Of a stretch of 64,000 nucleotides of DNA, positions 19,093 to 29,594 are shown piece after piece. Where the stretch lies: positions 43,652,615 to 43,716,614 of the forward strand of contig CP154956.1 of NCBI GenBank assembly GCA_039621445.1, written 5' to 3'. The position numbers were made by a program, and so were the translations under genes. Source of the DNA: Euglena gracilis. Taxonomy: Eukaryota; Euglenida; Euglenophyceae; Euglenales. Position 1 is the first letter of the stretch; every line of letters begins with the position of its first letter. The notes under the pieces are model-generated. The model did not search any database and had not been told where the DNA came from. It saw only the letters and a program-made list of their open reading frames with translations.

Positions 19093-19592
19093 AACTTGCA
19101 GGCAATGTGGTAGTCCAGAACGTGGGCGTAACCTTTGCCAATCTTGACCAATGTGGTTCAGAATGATGACCTGAAGAAATGTGAATCTGAAACGGCTGAT
19201 TTGTCCATCTCTGGCACAGAATGGCACCAACCAGAAACATTTTTTGAAGCCGGACAAGAAACAATGAAGCCAGAAAGAAAAGCATTGAAGAGAGGCTTAC
19301 TTGGGCAGTGAAGTAAGCAGTAAGAAGGTAAGTAACCACGGCGAATATCCTTGACAGACACGTTCTTGACGTTGAAGCCAAGGTTGTCGCCAGGGACAGC
19401 CTCGCTCACAGCCTCGTGGTGCATCTCCACAGACTTGACTTCAGTGGTCGAGTTGTTGGGTGAGAAAGTGACCACATCACCATGCTTCAAGGCACGACCA
19501 ACAGGCACAGTTGCAATACCTAAAAGTTGAAAAAGGGTGTCGTGCGTCGAAATTTGGAAAGAACCTTCAATCTTGTAGACATCCTGCAGGGG
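19093..19592 (-). pseudogene. EF-1alpha (eEF1A) pseudogene fragment with introns
   Basis: Three pieces of eukaryotic elongation factor 1-alpha domain 2/3 in order on the minus strand. Exon remnant 19592-19565 encodes LQDVYKIE. A 45-bp GT-AG intron (19564-19520) follows. Exon 19519-19337 encodes GIATVPVGR..., [13 protein letters not shown] and [21 protein letters not shown] second putative intron (19336-19171, ending TTTCTTCAG) precedes exon 19170 to about 19093, with VIILNHIGQ then IGKGYAHVLDYHIACKF. Damage: a one-base loss just before LQDVYK, a one-base gain after NHIGQ, four residues missing after VPVGR, and about 18 residues missing between RRG and VIILNH. The GTPase domain is absent. Retained introns argue for a duplicated rather than a processed pseudogene. 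Confidence 0.85.
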
Positions 19593-19599
19593 AGCTCTT

Positions 19600-19984
19600 C
19601 ATGCCCTTGGCCACTGCGATCTGCAATTTCATTCTTTTCTAGCTGCATGATTCCCCTCTGGCTGGGATGACAGGGAAAACAAGGGAAATAGGACATTGTT
19701 CTCAACATACCATCCACAGAAGGTTTCTTGTTTTGGACGTGGTTGCTTCACAACAAATCGCCATCCTGATTGATTAGGAGGACTAATTTAGGAATCTCCC
19801 TTAAATCGCGAATATTTCGCGTATATTTGTGAATGCGCAGGTCACCCTCCTGCGCATTAAAGTGACGGCAATTAAAGTGAACGCGCATTAATTGGCAAAC
19901 CGGTAACCGCGACCCCCCCTTCCAAGGGGCGACCATGGTCGATCCCCCCACCCCATCAAGGGTTGATCATTTTCGACCCCCCCC
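19600..19984. other. Non-coding spacer with one ~50-bp repeat patch
   Basis: 19905-19984 is another patch of the ~50-bp GC-rich repeat. A short GCGCATTAA-type direct repeat lies at 19850-19890. No gene is seen. Confidence 0.5.
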
Positions 19985-21640
19985 CATAACAGCGAACCTT
20001 GTTGCCTAACTGTTCGAGGGCCTCAAAATAACAAAATCCCTAGTGTTACCAAATCAGTTTGGGTGGCAAATCCCTTTTCGTTGCTCAACTGTTCGAGGGC
20101 CCAAAAATGGCAAAATCCCTTGGGTTACCAAATCGTTTTGGGGGCATATCCCTTTTTGGCCCTCAACTGTTCGAGGGCCCCAAAATAACAAAATCGATTG
20201 TTCCGGGTCAATATTACCAACCCGTTTTGGAGGGCAAATACCTTTTCGTTGCACAACTGTTCAAGGGCCCCAAAATAACAAAGTCCCTTGTGTTACCAAA
20301 TCGTTTTGGGGGGCAAATCCCTTTTTGTTGCTCAACTGTGCGAGGGCCCCAAAATAACAAAACCCTCTTTTTCGTGTCAAATTACCAAATCGTTTTGGGG
20401 GGCAAATCCCTTTTTGTTGCTCAACCTGTTGCTTACCCCCAAAATAACAAAATCCCTTGTGTTACCAAATCGTTTTGGGGGGCAACTCTATTGTTTTTGC
20501 TTAATTGTTCGCGGGCCCCAAAATAACAAAATACCTTGTGTTGCCAAACCGTTTTGGGAGGCAAATCCTTTTTTGTTGATCAACTGTTCAAGGGCCCCAA
20601 AATAACAAAATCCCTTGCGTTACCTAATCGTTTTGGGGCTCGAACCCCTTTTTCTTGCTTAATTGTTCGAGGGCCCCAAAATAACAAAATTCCTTGTGGA
20701 ACCAAACCGTTTTGGGGGCAAATCCGTTTTTGTGGCTCGACTGTTCGAGTACCCCAAAATGCAAAATACCCTGTGTTACCAAACCGTTTTGGGGGGCAAA
20801 TCCCTTTTTGTTTTTCAAATTTTCGAAGGCCCCAAAATAACAAAATACATTGTGTTACCAAACCGTTTTGGGTTTTGGGGGGCAAATCCATTTTTGTGGC
20901 TCGACTGTTCGAGGGCCCCAAAATGCAAAATCCCCTGTGTCACCAAACCGTTTTGCAGGACAACTCCCATTTTGTTTTTCAGCTATTTGAGGGCCCCAAA
21001 ATAACGAAATCCCTTGTGTTACCAAACCGTTTTGGGGGGCAAATCCCTTTTTGTTGCTCAACTGTTCGAGGGCCCCAAAATAACAAAATCCCTTGTGTTA
21101 CAAAGCCGTGTTGGGGGGCAAATCCCTTTTTCTTGCTCAACTGTTCGAAGGGCACAAAATAAGAAAATCCCTTGTGTTACCATATCGTCTGGGGGGCAAA
21201 TCCTTTCGTGGGCCCCAAAATAACAAAATCCCTTGTATTACCAAACCGTTTTGGAGGGCAAATTCCTTTTTGTTGTTTAATTTCTCGAGGGCCCCAAAAT
21301 AACAAAATCCCTTGTGTTACCAAACCGTTTTGGGGGGCAAATCCCTTTTTGTTGCTCAAATGTTCGAGGGCCCCAAAGTAACAAAATACCCTTGCGTTAC
21401 CAAACCATTTGGGGGGCAAATACCTTTTTGTTGCTCAACTGTTCGAGGGCCCCCAAATAACAAAATCCCTTGTGTTACCAAACCGTTTTGGTGGGCAAAT
21501 CCCCTTTTTTTGCTGAACTGTTCAAGGGCCCCAAAGTAACAAAATCCCTTGTATTACCAAACCGTTTTGCGGGGCAAATCCCTTTTTTGTTGCTCAACTG
21601 TTCGAGGGCACCCAAAAAGCAAAATCCCCTGTGTTACCAA
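19985..21640. repeat. ~79-bp satellite array, left block
   Basis: About 20 head-to-tail copies of a 79-bp unit with the landmarks TTACCAAACCGTTTTGGGG, CAAATCCCTTTTTGTTGC, AACTGTTCGAGGGCCCC and AAAATAACAAAATC. Units vary by point changes and small indels. The long ORFs across it are an artefact of the repeat. The array continues at 22053-22203 after an inserted element. Confidence 0.95.
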
Positions 21641-22052
21641 CAGGCATTTGCTTAAGGGATTGCAGTACCCCCCCCGGGGGGGGGGCTGGACTGCAGCTAG
21701 TCCAAATTTGGCTAGTGGGTTTTCTAGCAGACCCCCCCCCCGGGGGGGGGTCTGCTAGCAGGGCTAGCTAGTGGGAAAAATTTTTTTTGGGGACCCCCAA
21801 AAATGGCCCAAAATGCCCGTTTTTGGCCATTTTTGGAAATTTTTGGAACAAAATCAGCCAAAAACCTATTAAAAACCTCATTTTTCCTCCGGCGCGCAGC
21901 GCCGGAGGAAAAAATTTTTTCCAGTCCGGGGGACCCCCAGCCCCCCCCCCCCCGGGGGGGAGGGGGGGGTCTAGCTAGTCCACTTTTTCCAGTGTCTAGC
22001 CGATTGGCTAGCCAGTACCCCCCCCCCCCGGGGGTCCTTAAGCAAAAGCCTG
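21641..22052. mobile_element. hAT-like non-autonomous element (412 bp)
   Basis: It sits inside a satellite unit and is bounded by the 8-bp direct repeat GTTACCAA (21633-21640 and 22053-22060). The termini are inverted: CAGGCATTTGCTTAAGG at the left and CCTTAAGCAAAAGCCTG at the right. An 8-bp target duplication and a CAGG-type end are typical of hAT elements. There is no transposase ORF; inside are C/G-run inverted repeats and a GGCGC hairpin flanked by A/T runs. Relatives are at 53017 and 56383. Confidence 0.85.
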
Positions 22053-22203
22053 GTTACCAAACCGTTTTGGGGGCAAGTCCATTTTTGTTGCTCAATTGTT
22101 CAAGGGCCCCAAAATAACAAAATCCCTTGTGTTACCAAACCGTTTTGGGGGCAAATCCATTTTTGTTGCTTAATTGCTCGAGGGCCCCAAAATAACAAAA
22201 TCG
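22053..22203. repeat. ~79-bp satellite array, right block
   Basis: About two further units of the satellite at 19985-21640, in the same orientation, resuming right after the hAT-like insertion. Confidence 0.9.
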
Positions 22204-22402
22204 GGTGGCGGGGGGTGGGGGGGGTTGCGGGGGGGGTTGCGGGGGGAGGGGGTTGCGGGGGGGGATTTTTCCGGGTCAAAATTACCAAATTGTTTAGGGG
22301 GACAAATCCCTTTTTGTCGCCCCTTGGAAGGGGGGGGGTCGCGGTTATGGGGTGGGGGGGTCGACCATGGTCGCCCCTTGGAAGGGGGGGTCGCGGTTAA
22401 AG
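22204..22402. repeat. G-rich minisatellite and inverted ~50-bp repeat units
   Basis: 22204-22265 is a GGGGGTTGCGGGGG minisatellite. 22312-22402 has two units of the ~50-bp repeat in inverse orientation (GTCGACCATGGTCGCCCC). Confidence 0.8.
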
Positions 22403-22458
22403 GCCCGGGCCTAAATCTCGAGGTCATTTATTTCGGTTGGACGACAAACCTCGGGGGA

Positions 22459-22577
22459 ATTACCCCCCCCCCATATTGTTCCCCCCCTATGTTGTCCCTC
22501 GGCCCGGCCGACGAGGGGTTTTTTTGGCTCGGTCAATGAAATTTCCTTTGGTCCCATGTTGTCCCCCCCCATATTGG
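22459..22577 (+). repeat. TTACC/C-run element, ATATTGTCC type
   Basis: Starts TTACCCCCCCCCC then ATATTGTTCC. The core has CGGCCGACGAGGGG, T-run, GGCTCGGTCAATGAAATTTCC. The same core is at 28585-28735 (with TTTATTGTCC words) and inverted at 34360-34540. Confidence 0.75.
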
Positions 22578-22720
22578 GGGCGGCTGGCCGTCCGTCCGTC
22601 CGAGCCGTCCGGACCTCTTCAGCCGGACCTATGTTGGACGCCCAGCCGTCCGTCCGGACGTAGCATTTTTTCGCCAGCCGTCCGTCCAGCCGGACCAATG
22701 TCTGTCTTGCTAGCCGGCCG
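22578..22720. repeat. CCGTCC-rich repeat
   Basis: Same CCAGCCGTCCGTCC composition as the SINE tails at 430-512 and 23840-23930. Confidence 0.65.
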
Positions 22721-22809
22721 GACCAAAAAAGAAAAAAAAACCTCCCTCGTGAAAAGCAGTCATGGCTTCCCTCTATTCGTCACGTCAAATCGGGGAAAAA
22801 CACGAAGTT

Positions 22810-22882
22810 GCCCCTCGGCGGGATTCGAACCCACGACCTACCGGTCACACGCTAACCACACGACCACTGCACCACGAGGGGC
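22810..22882 (-). repeat. tRNA-like sequence (73 nt)
   Basis: An 8-bp acceptor-like stem (GCCCCTCG with CGAGGGGC), a T arm with loop TTCGAAT and a perfect B box GGTTCGAATCC, and an A-box-like TGGTGCAGTGG. No 5-bp anticodon stem with a 7-nt loop can be made (GACC GGTA GGTC occupies that place). Probably a decayed tRNA or SINE head, not a working gene. Confidence 0.55.
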
Positions 22883-23451
22883 GATACCATTCTCGTCCGT
22901 GTACTTTGATGAAAATTATTTTTGCCAAAAAAAAAAAGCAAACAAAACGTTTTTCTGCCCCCTTTCCAAGAGAAAGGCACCAAAACAACTCCTTCCTGTG
23001 AGAGAGAATCCTGTGGCCCAAAACTGGCGAGAACATCTGGCCCAAAACTGGCCAGCACATCTGGCCCCTCAAAAAATCCATCACATTGCAAAAAATGTGA
23101 AATGCAAAATTTGGGCCATTTCCCAGATTGAAAATCTTCTCCCCCAATTTTTTGGCTTCCAAGAACACTTGTTGAACAGCAAATAAAGAGCGCAAGAAAC
23201 AGAAAGCAGAAGAAAACCAGCATCTAAGTACAAAATGTCTATGAAATCTGTCTTTCAAACTTGGGATTAGTTCCTGTAAATTCACTTCATTTCAGCACCC
23301 TGTACTTTCATCATATCTATCCCACACCGCTTCCATCCGAAACGGCATTGTGACACTGAAGGAGAGGGATTGGAAATGCAAGCATTGTTTTTTGCTTGTT
23401 GGTGATTCATAATTTCTTCCAAAAAAGACATTTCCCAGTGAGGAAAAATTT
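22883..23451. other. Non-coding spacer
   Basis: It contains a short run of the CTGGCCCAAAACTGGCCAGC minisatellite (23025-23075; larger arrays at 41745 and 45240). No gene is recognised. Confidence 0.5.
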
Positions 23452-23514
23452 GCACACAGCGGGGTTTGAACCCGCGACCTCACAGTCCCGAACTGCACCA
23501 ACTACACTGTGCGC
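23452..23514 (-). repeat. tRNA-like SINE head, copy 2
   Basis: 63-nt relative of 164-233: acceptor stem GCGCACA/TGTGTGC, T arm GCGGG-TTCAAAC-CCCGC, B box GGTTCAAACCC. Too short for a functional tRNA. Confidence 0.6.
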
Positions 23515-23702
23515 AAGATACACTTCTCGATATCGGAAGACAAAAAGGACTAGTCCAACAAATGAAGTGGGAGAAAGTTTCGGGACAGAACACCCAAATC
23601 TTGGAAAAATACCACATTTTGAAAGTTGTCATATGCAAATTTCTGTTCTGGTTGATGTGGTGTGTGGGGCACATCAAAGATCCCGAGTGCAGTGTGGGCT
23701 AA

Positions 23703-23930
23703 GCACCCAGAATCAGGACTTGCCCAGTTCGCGACGAAAAAAATTTCCAGACGCCTTCGCTTACAAAGACCCAGCCGGCTAGCCGGCCAGCCGGCCAGCC
23801 GGCCAGCCGGCTAGCCGGACCAAGTGCGTTTTCTTCAGCCGTCTGGACCAAGTCCACAAGGTCAGCCGTCCGTCCGGACCTTTGCTTTTTTCACCAGCCG
23901 TCCGTCCGTCCGTCCGTCCGCCTCCATTGT
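23703..23930 (+). repeat. SINE-like repeat body, copy 2
   Basis: Homologous along its length to 262-512, with an expanded CCGGCCAG block and the same CCGTCCGTCC tail. Confidence 0.65.
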
Positions 23931-23999
23931 CCCGTCCGGCCTCCTGGGGAGAGGTCGGTGGGACAATATGGGGGTGGGGTAAATCCAGTTAAATTCCTC

Positions 24000-24460
24000 G
24001 ATTGTCGGGTGCTCCACGGAAGTAATTCCCACAAAAGCGCCTTGGGGGAGAACGGTGGTGGGGCGAACCGTATCCACCGACCAGTGGCACAGCCTACTGG
24101 ATTTGAGTGTTCAGGGGGAGAGGGAGGCTATGTACAGATGGGTGAACCCCATGGTCATAGTCCATAGTCCATGGGTGAATGGGTCAACCACCTAGTCATA
24201 GGGGATATACAGAGGCAGGGGTGGCTGTAGTGGCCGAGGTTCCGAGGCGAAGCAGTGATGTTGTGTAGGTTCGGGGTCGTGAGGGCAGGGATGGTGCCGG
24301 GCCTGACCATAGTGGGTGCCGTTTCCTCAATTTGGTTGATCCGGCTCCAGCGCACCCAACTTGTGTCGCTGTGTTGGGCATTGGCCGCCTACTGTGCTCC
24401 CAGCGTGCGGCCGGCAGTCTTGCCGACCTCCTGCTGGGTCTTGCCAACATCCTGCAGTGC
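24000..24460 (-). pseudogene. Non-LTR retrotransposon fragments (3' region, decayed)
   Basis: 24060-24115 is nearly identical to 25395-25445 (GGTGGTGGGGCGAACCG, GACCAGTGGCACAGCCTACTGG), which adjoins a recognisable C-terminal LINE segment. 24160-24460 has coding-like composition on the minus strand but no recognisable domain. I take it as decayed 3' sequence of the same element family. Confidence 0.4.
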
Positions 24461-24469
24461 GTGGGGGCT

Positions 24470-24770
24470 TTGGCAGGGGGGGGGAGGGGGGGGTCCCGAG
24501 GTCTGATTTTTTTGCATTTTTTGGCACTTTTTGCTGTACTGTCTCAACACAGGGGGGGGAGGGTCCTGGGGTCCCAACTGTACTGCCAACCCCCCCCCCC
24601 TCAAAAATTGGCCAAAAACCGGCGCCAAAGGCGCCGGAAAAAAATTTTATGGCCTTTTTTTGGTCCAAAAAGGCCATTTTTGGTCCAAAAAGGCCATCTG
24701 TCTCTGACCGTTCGGCACTAGGGGGGGGGGTCCCAAAAATCCCAACTGTACAGGGGGGGGGACGGGGGGT
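24470..24770. repeat. C/G-run repeat with GGCGCC hairpin and AACTGTACTGCC ends
   Basis: It contains CCGGCGCC AAA GGCGCCGG (about 24619-24637) flanked by A/T-rich sequence, and CCCAACTGTAC words at 24586, 24742 and 24852. The inverse word GCAGTACAGTTG lies at 28033 and 29491, close to LINE breakpoints. Confidence 0.55.
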
Positions 24771-24788
24771 GGGGTGGTATTTCTTTTC

Positions 24789-24826
24789 TTTTTTTTTTTT
24801 TTTTTTTTTTTTTTTCTTTGTTTTAT
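24789..24826. repeat. Poly-T tract
   Basis: Almost pure T over about 35 bp. Confidence 0.9.
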
Positions 24827-24872
24827 TTCTAGGGGGGTGTCCCAAAAAACCCCAACTGTACTGCCATCGCCC

Positions 24873-24910
24873 CGTGTGTGTGTGTGTGTGTGTGTGTGTG
24901 TCTGTGTGTG

Positions 24911-24962
<52 letters not shown>

Positions 24963-24973
24963 TGTGTGCGTGC

Positions 24974-25015
<42 letters not shown>
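24873..25015. repeat. (GT)n / (GTGC)n microsatellite
   Basis: GT repeat, then GCGT/GTGC repeat, then GT repeat. The ORFs on both strands are artefacts. Confidence 0.95.
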
Positions 25016-25016
<1 letters not shown>

Positions 25017-25039
25017 GTGTCTCGGCTGGTCTTTGGGTT

Positions 25040-25345
25040 GGCGCGCTGTCAAGCAGTGCGATGCCGAGCGTCACATATCGGGCATCGGTGTCCGCGAGTT
25101 TGAACTCGGCGAAGGAAATGTTTGGGCCGCAGCATTTGCGCAACTTGGCGTAACAGAGCTAGCGCCAGATGCTGGTAGCCCTCAGCTTGACGTGCGGAGC
25201 GAACGTCGCCTTGTTCCAATGCAGTTGTGCGCTTCATCATTATGGCGAGCAGCTTGGCACTCGCCGGGACCAGGCCACCCCACGTGCCCATGGCCAGTGT
25301 CGTGAACGACCAGCCACCGTTCCGACACGGAATGTCGTACTCGGT
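25040..25345 (-). pseudogene. LINE C-terminal domain fragment
   Basis: The minus strand encodes AKHTEYDIPCRNGGWSF then LAMGTWGGLVPASAKLL. This matches the C-terminal part of the larger copy at 25960-28021 (KKQKYNIPCQQAGWAF, LGTWGGMGPETAKTL) and the plus-strand fragment at 33079-33288. No intact ORF. Confidence 0.65.
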
Positions 25346-25449
25346 GTGCTTGGCTTAAAATTGATTCCCCCAGAAAAGTTTCGTGTCGTGGTGGTGGGGC
25401 GAACCGAATCCATTGACCAGTGGCACAGCCTACTGGATTTGAGTGTTCC

Positions 25450-25911
25450 GGAGGCTAGGCACAGCGGGGGGGGGGGGGGGGGCTGGGGGGCGAGCGGCCG
25501 CGCGGGCGGCCGTGCGGGGGGAGGGGGGGGGAGGGGGGTCCGAGGGCGGCCGCGCGGGCGGAACTCATCCTAAAATCGGTGATTTTCGGGTCCAAAAAGT
25601 GGTCATTTTTTTTGCCATTTTTGGGCCATTTTTGACCAAAAAAGTGCTTTTTTTGGCCGCGCGCAGAGCGCGCGGCCCCCAAATTTGCCATTTTGTGTCC
25701 GAAAATGTCATTTTTGGTCATTTTTGGGCCTCAAAAAATCGCGATTTTTTCACCAACATTTTTTTCCTTGGATGTGCTACACACAGGGGGGGAGGGGGGG
25801 TCCAGGGGGGGGGGCGGCCACGCGGGCGGCCGCGCAGGGGCCGCGCGGGGGGGGGGGGGGGGGGGGGGGCCCGGACCCCCCCCGAGCGGCGCGCCTAGCC
25901 TCCTCCGGCGG
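25450..25911. repeat. GAGGCTAGGC-ended G-run element with GCGCGC hairpin
   Basis: The left end GGAGGCTAGGCACAGCGGGG and the right end CGGCGCGCCTAGCCTCC are roughly inverted. The core (25565-25755) contains GGCCGCGCGC AGA GCGCGCGGCC and is about 190 bp homologous to 44515-44705. A short relative with similar ends is at 45145-45228. Confidence 0.6.
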
Positions 25912-25959
25912 GGGATGCAATGTACAGATGGGGGAACCCCATGGTCAACCCGTGGTGTC

Positions 25960-28021
25960 CACTGTCACTGGGCTCAGCGGGAGGAAAACGGGCAAGGCCC
26001 ACCTTCAACATAAAGCGCAAGGGGAGGCCAGGGAAACGTGGTTCCCGGGGCGTGGGTTGGTGGGCGGTTGGTCGTCGTCTGTGTGTGTCGCAGTAGGTGC
26101 TTGAGTTGCAGGAGGTGGAATACCTCTCGTAGTAGGGCGATGGCCACGTTTTGGTAGATTTCCGCCTCCTTGATATTGCGCTCGGCGCCCTGTTGCCAGG
26201 ACGAGGCTCGTTGGCTATTCTGCTCAGTGTCTTGGCCGTTTCCGGTCCCATGCCTCCCCATGTCCCGAGGGCGAATGGTGTGAAGGCCCACCCTGCTTGC
26301 TGACATGGGATGTTGTACTTCTGCTTTTTGGCGTCCTCCCTCCTCTTGAGGAAGGATCTCAAGCGTTCGCGGGTTGCGGTGTGTTCTGTAGCCTGCCATC
26401 CGTGGCAGACCGTGCCGTCCAGCGCTGTTGGCTTCCCCTCAGACCAGCAGTCCGGTAGGAGGTCCGCCAGGCGGAGATGACTGTCTCGGGCCGTTGGCAG
26501 TGAAACTTCCTTCTGCGCCCGCTGACCGCTGTTGGACAAGGTTTGAAATAGGCTCTCACACCACCTTCTCCAGCGAAGAATACATCCTGGGACTGAAATG
26601 GTGGTTGGGTCTCCCCGGTGTTGAATGACGTCAGCCAGCGTGCACAGGATGCGGACAGCCCCTGGACAAGGTGGGCGATCACCTCCTCTGCTGCCGCAGG
26701 AACAACTTCGCCACCCGCCACAACGCTGTACAGGACGCTTGTTCGAGGGGTGGCTGCCATCCAACCGTGCCCAAACCCAGTGGCCTGTTCGAGCAAGCGG
26801 TTCTGGTCCCGGGGCCGGGCCTGGTCCACCAGGTCGTCCATGCCCTTCTTGCCCAGCTCATGGTTCCAGCACTTTTGTTTCCGAGGTTCTTGGTCTGGAG
26901 AGGCGATTCGTTGTGGATTGTTGAGGAAGGTGGTGACGGTGGCATGGTTGGCTCCAAGCCTGCCCCGGAGGTCGTCCAAAACGGGTGTGACAAGGGAAAG
27001 ATGCGGGCCGATTGCGTAGTCGGGCACACCCACACGCCGGGCCCCATCTGAGTAGAAGTCTGCGATGCAGGAAATCCATGCCGCTGGCTGAGTGTAAGAC
27101 GGTATGCGGAGGCCGCCGCCGCCACTGGACAGGGGCAGCGAGGCCTGGGTCCGCTGTTGTGCATTCAGCGCCGTGCCCAGTACGTCCTCGAAGGCGCTCA
27201 TGATCACCTCCGAGCAGTTTCTTACGTGGTCCTAGCTGCCGTCGGAGTTGGACGCGCGTAGGAGGTGGTTCACCTTGCAGCCGTCCAGGCAGCTCCGAAG
27301 TAGATGATGCACCACCTGGGCGTCGGTCAGGGAAGTTATGGTAGATGCGGCTTTCTCGATTTTTTGTGGCGGCGTCTTCCCATGCTGTCTTGGTGGTGTC
27401 CAAGGATGCAGGGTGGTCCACTCGGATACCGAGGACGGTGATTCCCTCCCCTGGTGTCCAAGGGACTACTTGCAGTCTGTCGCAGCTGGGTGTGCACCTT
27501 GCTCCCGGGCCCCACATGACGCATTTTTGCAGGTTGAGGCCGAGGCCTATGCGGTGGGACTCGTGCAGTAGGAATCGCAGGCAGTGTTCAATCCTGTCCG
27601 GGGTCCCAACCAAGAGGCTGTCGTCCAGGTACCAGCTGTTCCACAGTAGCTGGCCGTCCAATCTGCTCCAGCAGGGGCTGCCCTGCCAGGGCGAACCCGA
27701 TGGGGCCCAGAGGGCAGCCTTGGTGTGCCCCCCTTTGTGATAGGATGGAGGGGCCGCCACAGAATAGGGGAACGGGTCCACTGTATGCAAATCGTAGGAA
27801 ATTGAACAGGCTGGGGGTGCGTGTCTCAGCCTCTGTGAGGATCGCTCCACGGTCCACTGTGTTGAACGCGTTGGAGTAGTCCACCTGGAGGGATACCGAG
27901 GGCGAGGTCTCCCCTAGCCGAATGACGAGGTGTTGCATGCCCAGGGCGACGGCTTCAGCCGCATTTCGTACCCCAACCCCTACCTGTGTTGGGGAGACCT
28001 CAGACCGAGCATTCGGTGTCT
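25960..28021 (-). pseudogene. Non-LTR retrotransposon RT and C-terminal domain, copy A
   Basis: Read on the minus strand. RT motifs: LQVDYSNAFNTVDR (first catalytic Asp), QRGAHQGCPLGPIGFAL, and WYLDDSLLVG (YLDD), spread over different frames. Then LPLSSGGGGLRIPS (thumb-like), then a C-terminal region LADLLPD, TALDGTV, KKQKYNIPC, GTWGGMGPE, which could be a PD-(D/E)XK-like restriction-type endonuclease of LINEs (inference). Several frameshifts break it. 27171-28021 is almost identical to 29598-30448 (copy B), so the duplication is recent. At 28022 homology stops and unrelated G-run sequence with GCAGTACAGTTGG begins. Confidence 0.85.
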
Positions 28022-28560
28022 GGAGGGGACAAGGCAGTACAGTTGGTCAAACCTTGGGACCCCCCGTCCCCCCCCGTGTGCAGTTCCAACCCCCCCCTCC
28101 CGGGACCCCCCCCTCCCCCCCCACTTCCAACCCCCCCGAGACAGATGAAATATTTTAAAAACGGCTTGATCCGCTACTTTTTGGTTACCTTGCATGCAAG
28201 CACAAGCGAGACGCGAGACAGAACCATCAGGTCTGCACACGTGACCTGCCGACAGAACCATCAGGTCTGCCTTTCAAGTTTGAGTACCTGTGTGGTAGGG
28301 TGGGTGAATTAAGCATCTCGCGGGATACGCGGATCTCTCGATCCTTTGGATCTCGTGTTTTTTTGAAACAAAAAAAACATGCTTTTTTAAGGGGGTGGTG
28401 CGGGTCGCGGGGGGGGGGGTCATGGAGGGTCACGAAGGGGGGGTCACGGGGTCAAATAAGGGGGGGGTCAAATAAGGGGGGGTCAAAAATTCCTTTAGAA
28501 ATAGGGCAAAAAAAATTTGGCGCCTTCGGCGCATGAAAAACATTTTTTTCCCGGACCCAA
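28022..28560. other. Non-coding G-run repeats
   Basis: C-run/G-run sequence, GGGTCACGGGG and GGGTCAAATAAGG words (28400-28500), and a GGCGCC TTC GGCGC hairpin at 28519. No gene. Confidence 0.6.
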
Positions 28561-28564
28561 ATGC

Positions 28565-28742
28565 TCAATTACTACCCACCCCCTTTATTGTCCCCCCCCC
28601 CTTCATTGTCCCTGGGCCCCGGCCGACGGGAGTTTTTTTTGGCCCGGCCAATGAAATTCCTTTGGTACCCCTTTATTGTCCCCCCCCCTTTATTGTCCGG
28701 TCGGGCCCCCGGGACAATAAAGGGGGGGGGTAGGGGGGGCAA
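28565..28742 (+). repeat. TTACC/C-run element, TTTATTGTCC type
   Basis: Left end ATTACTACCCACCCCC then TTTATTGTCC; right end GGACAATAAAGGGGG then TAGG. The core CGGCCGACGGGAG, T-run, GGCCCGGCCAATGAAATTCC is shared with 22459-22577 and 34360-34540, whose end words are ATATTGTCC. Confidence 0.8.
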
Positions 28743-29594
28743 AATTCCGTTTTGGGTGGGGAAATGCACCAGTTTTTGGCACTTCTTTCAAAAAAAATTT
28801 GGCCATTTTTTGGGTGTGAAAGTGCATTGGGCGGACAAGGATACAAGAAAGTTCATTGTTTTTTTAAAAAAAAATGCTTTTAAAAAAGAATGGCAAAAGA
28901 TCGATTCTCGGGTCACGGGGGTGGTCACGGAGGTGTAACTGGGGGGGGGGCACGGGGGGAGTGCCCCCTAAGAAATAATATGTTTTTAAAAAAAACAAAA
29001 AAAACCTCATGGGGGTTTGGGGGAATTTTTTTTGAAACTTTTTTTTTAAAAAAGGTCTTTTTTCATCTCTACAGCCTCGTAGTCCATTAAAGGTGCCGGA
29101 CGAAGGGTCTGGAAAAACTAAAAATACGTCACTTTTGATGACCAAAAAAAAAAGACCTTAAAACCTTTTCCTAAAAAAATGGACATTTTGCAAGCAAAAA
29201 GGTCATTCTAAAAAAGAAAACATGTTTTTGTGTGGTTTTTTGGAAAAGAACATATTTTTTGTTCTTTGTTGAAGAACAAAAAAAACGTCAACCCTGGCTC
29301 AATTCCGCATGGTGTGCCAAGGGGGAGTGATTGAAGCTGCTTCCTGCCTTTCTGCTAAGTGTTAAAGTGAAAATACTGGCTACCACTCTTTTTACAAGAC
29401 ACAAATATTTTGCAAAATGCATCTGAATTTTGCAAAATCCACCATTGCCAACCTCAATTGGACGAAAAATGTCGCAACTGTCTCGGGGGTAGGCAGTACA
29501 GTTGTGATTTTCTGGGGACCCCCCCTCCCCCCCCCCTGTACAGCTTCCAATCCCCCCCCTCGGACCCCCCCCTCCCCCCCTGTGCCTTGTCTTC
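28743..29594. other. Non-coding, A/T- and G-run spacer
   Basis: Poly-A/T rich, with GGTCACGGGGG and GGCAGTACAGTTG (29489) words. No gene recognised. Confidence 0.55.

Noticed and set aside
19985-21758. Series of 60-200 aa ORFs with repeated FGGQIPF or GKSLFVAQ peptides
   Set aside because: They are frames of the 79-bp satellite, with no independent coding evidence.
22810-22882. Functional tRNA gene on the minus strand
   Set aside because: Acceptor and T arms are good, but no 5-bp anticodon stem with a 7-nt loop can be formed.
24327-25305. ORFs of Thr-His or Cys-Val repeats
   Set aside because: Translations of the (GT)n/(GTGC)n microsatellite; the same holds for 48901-49702 and 58383-58888.
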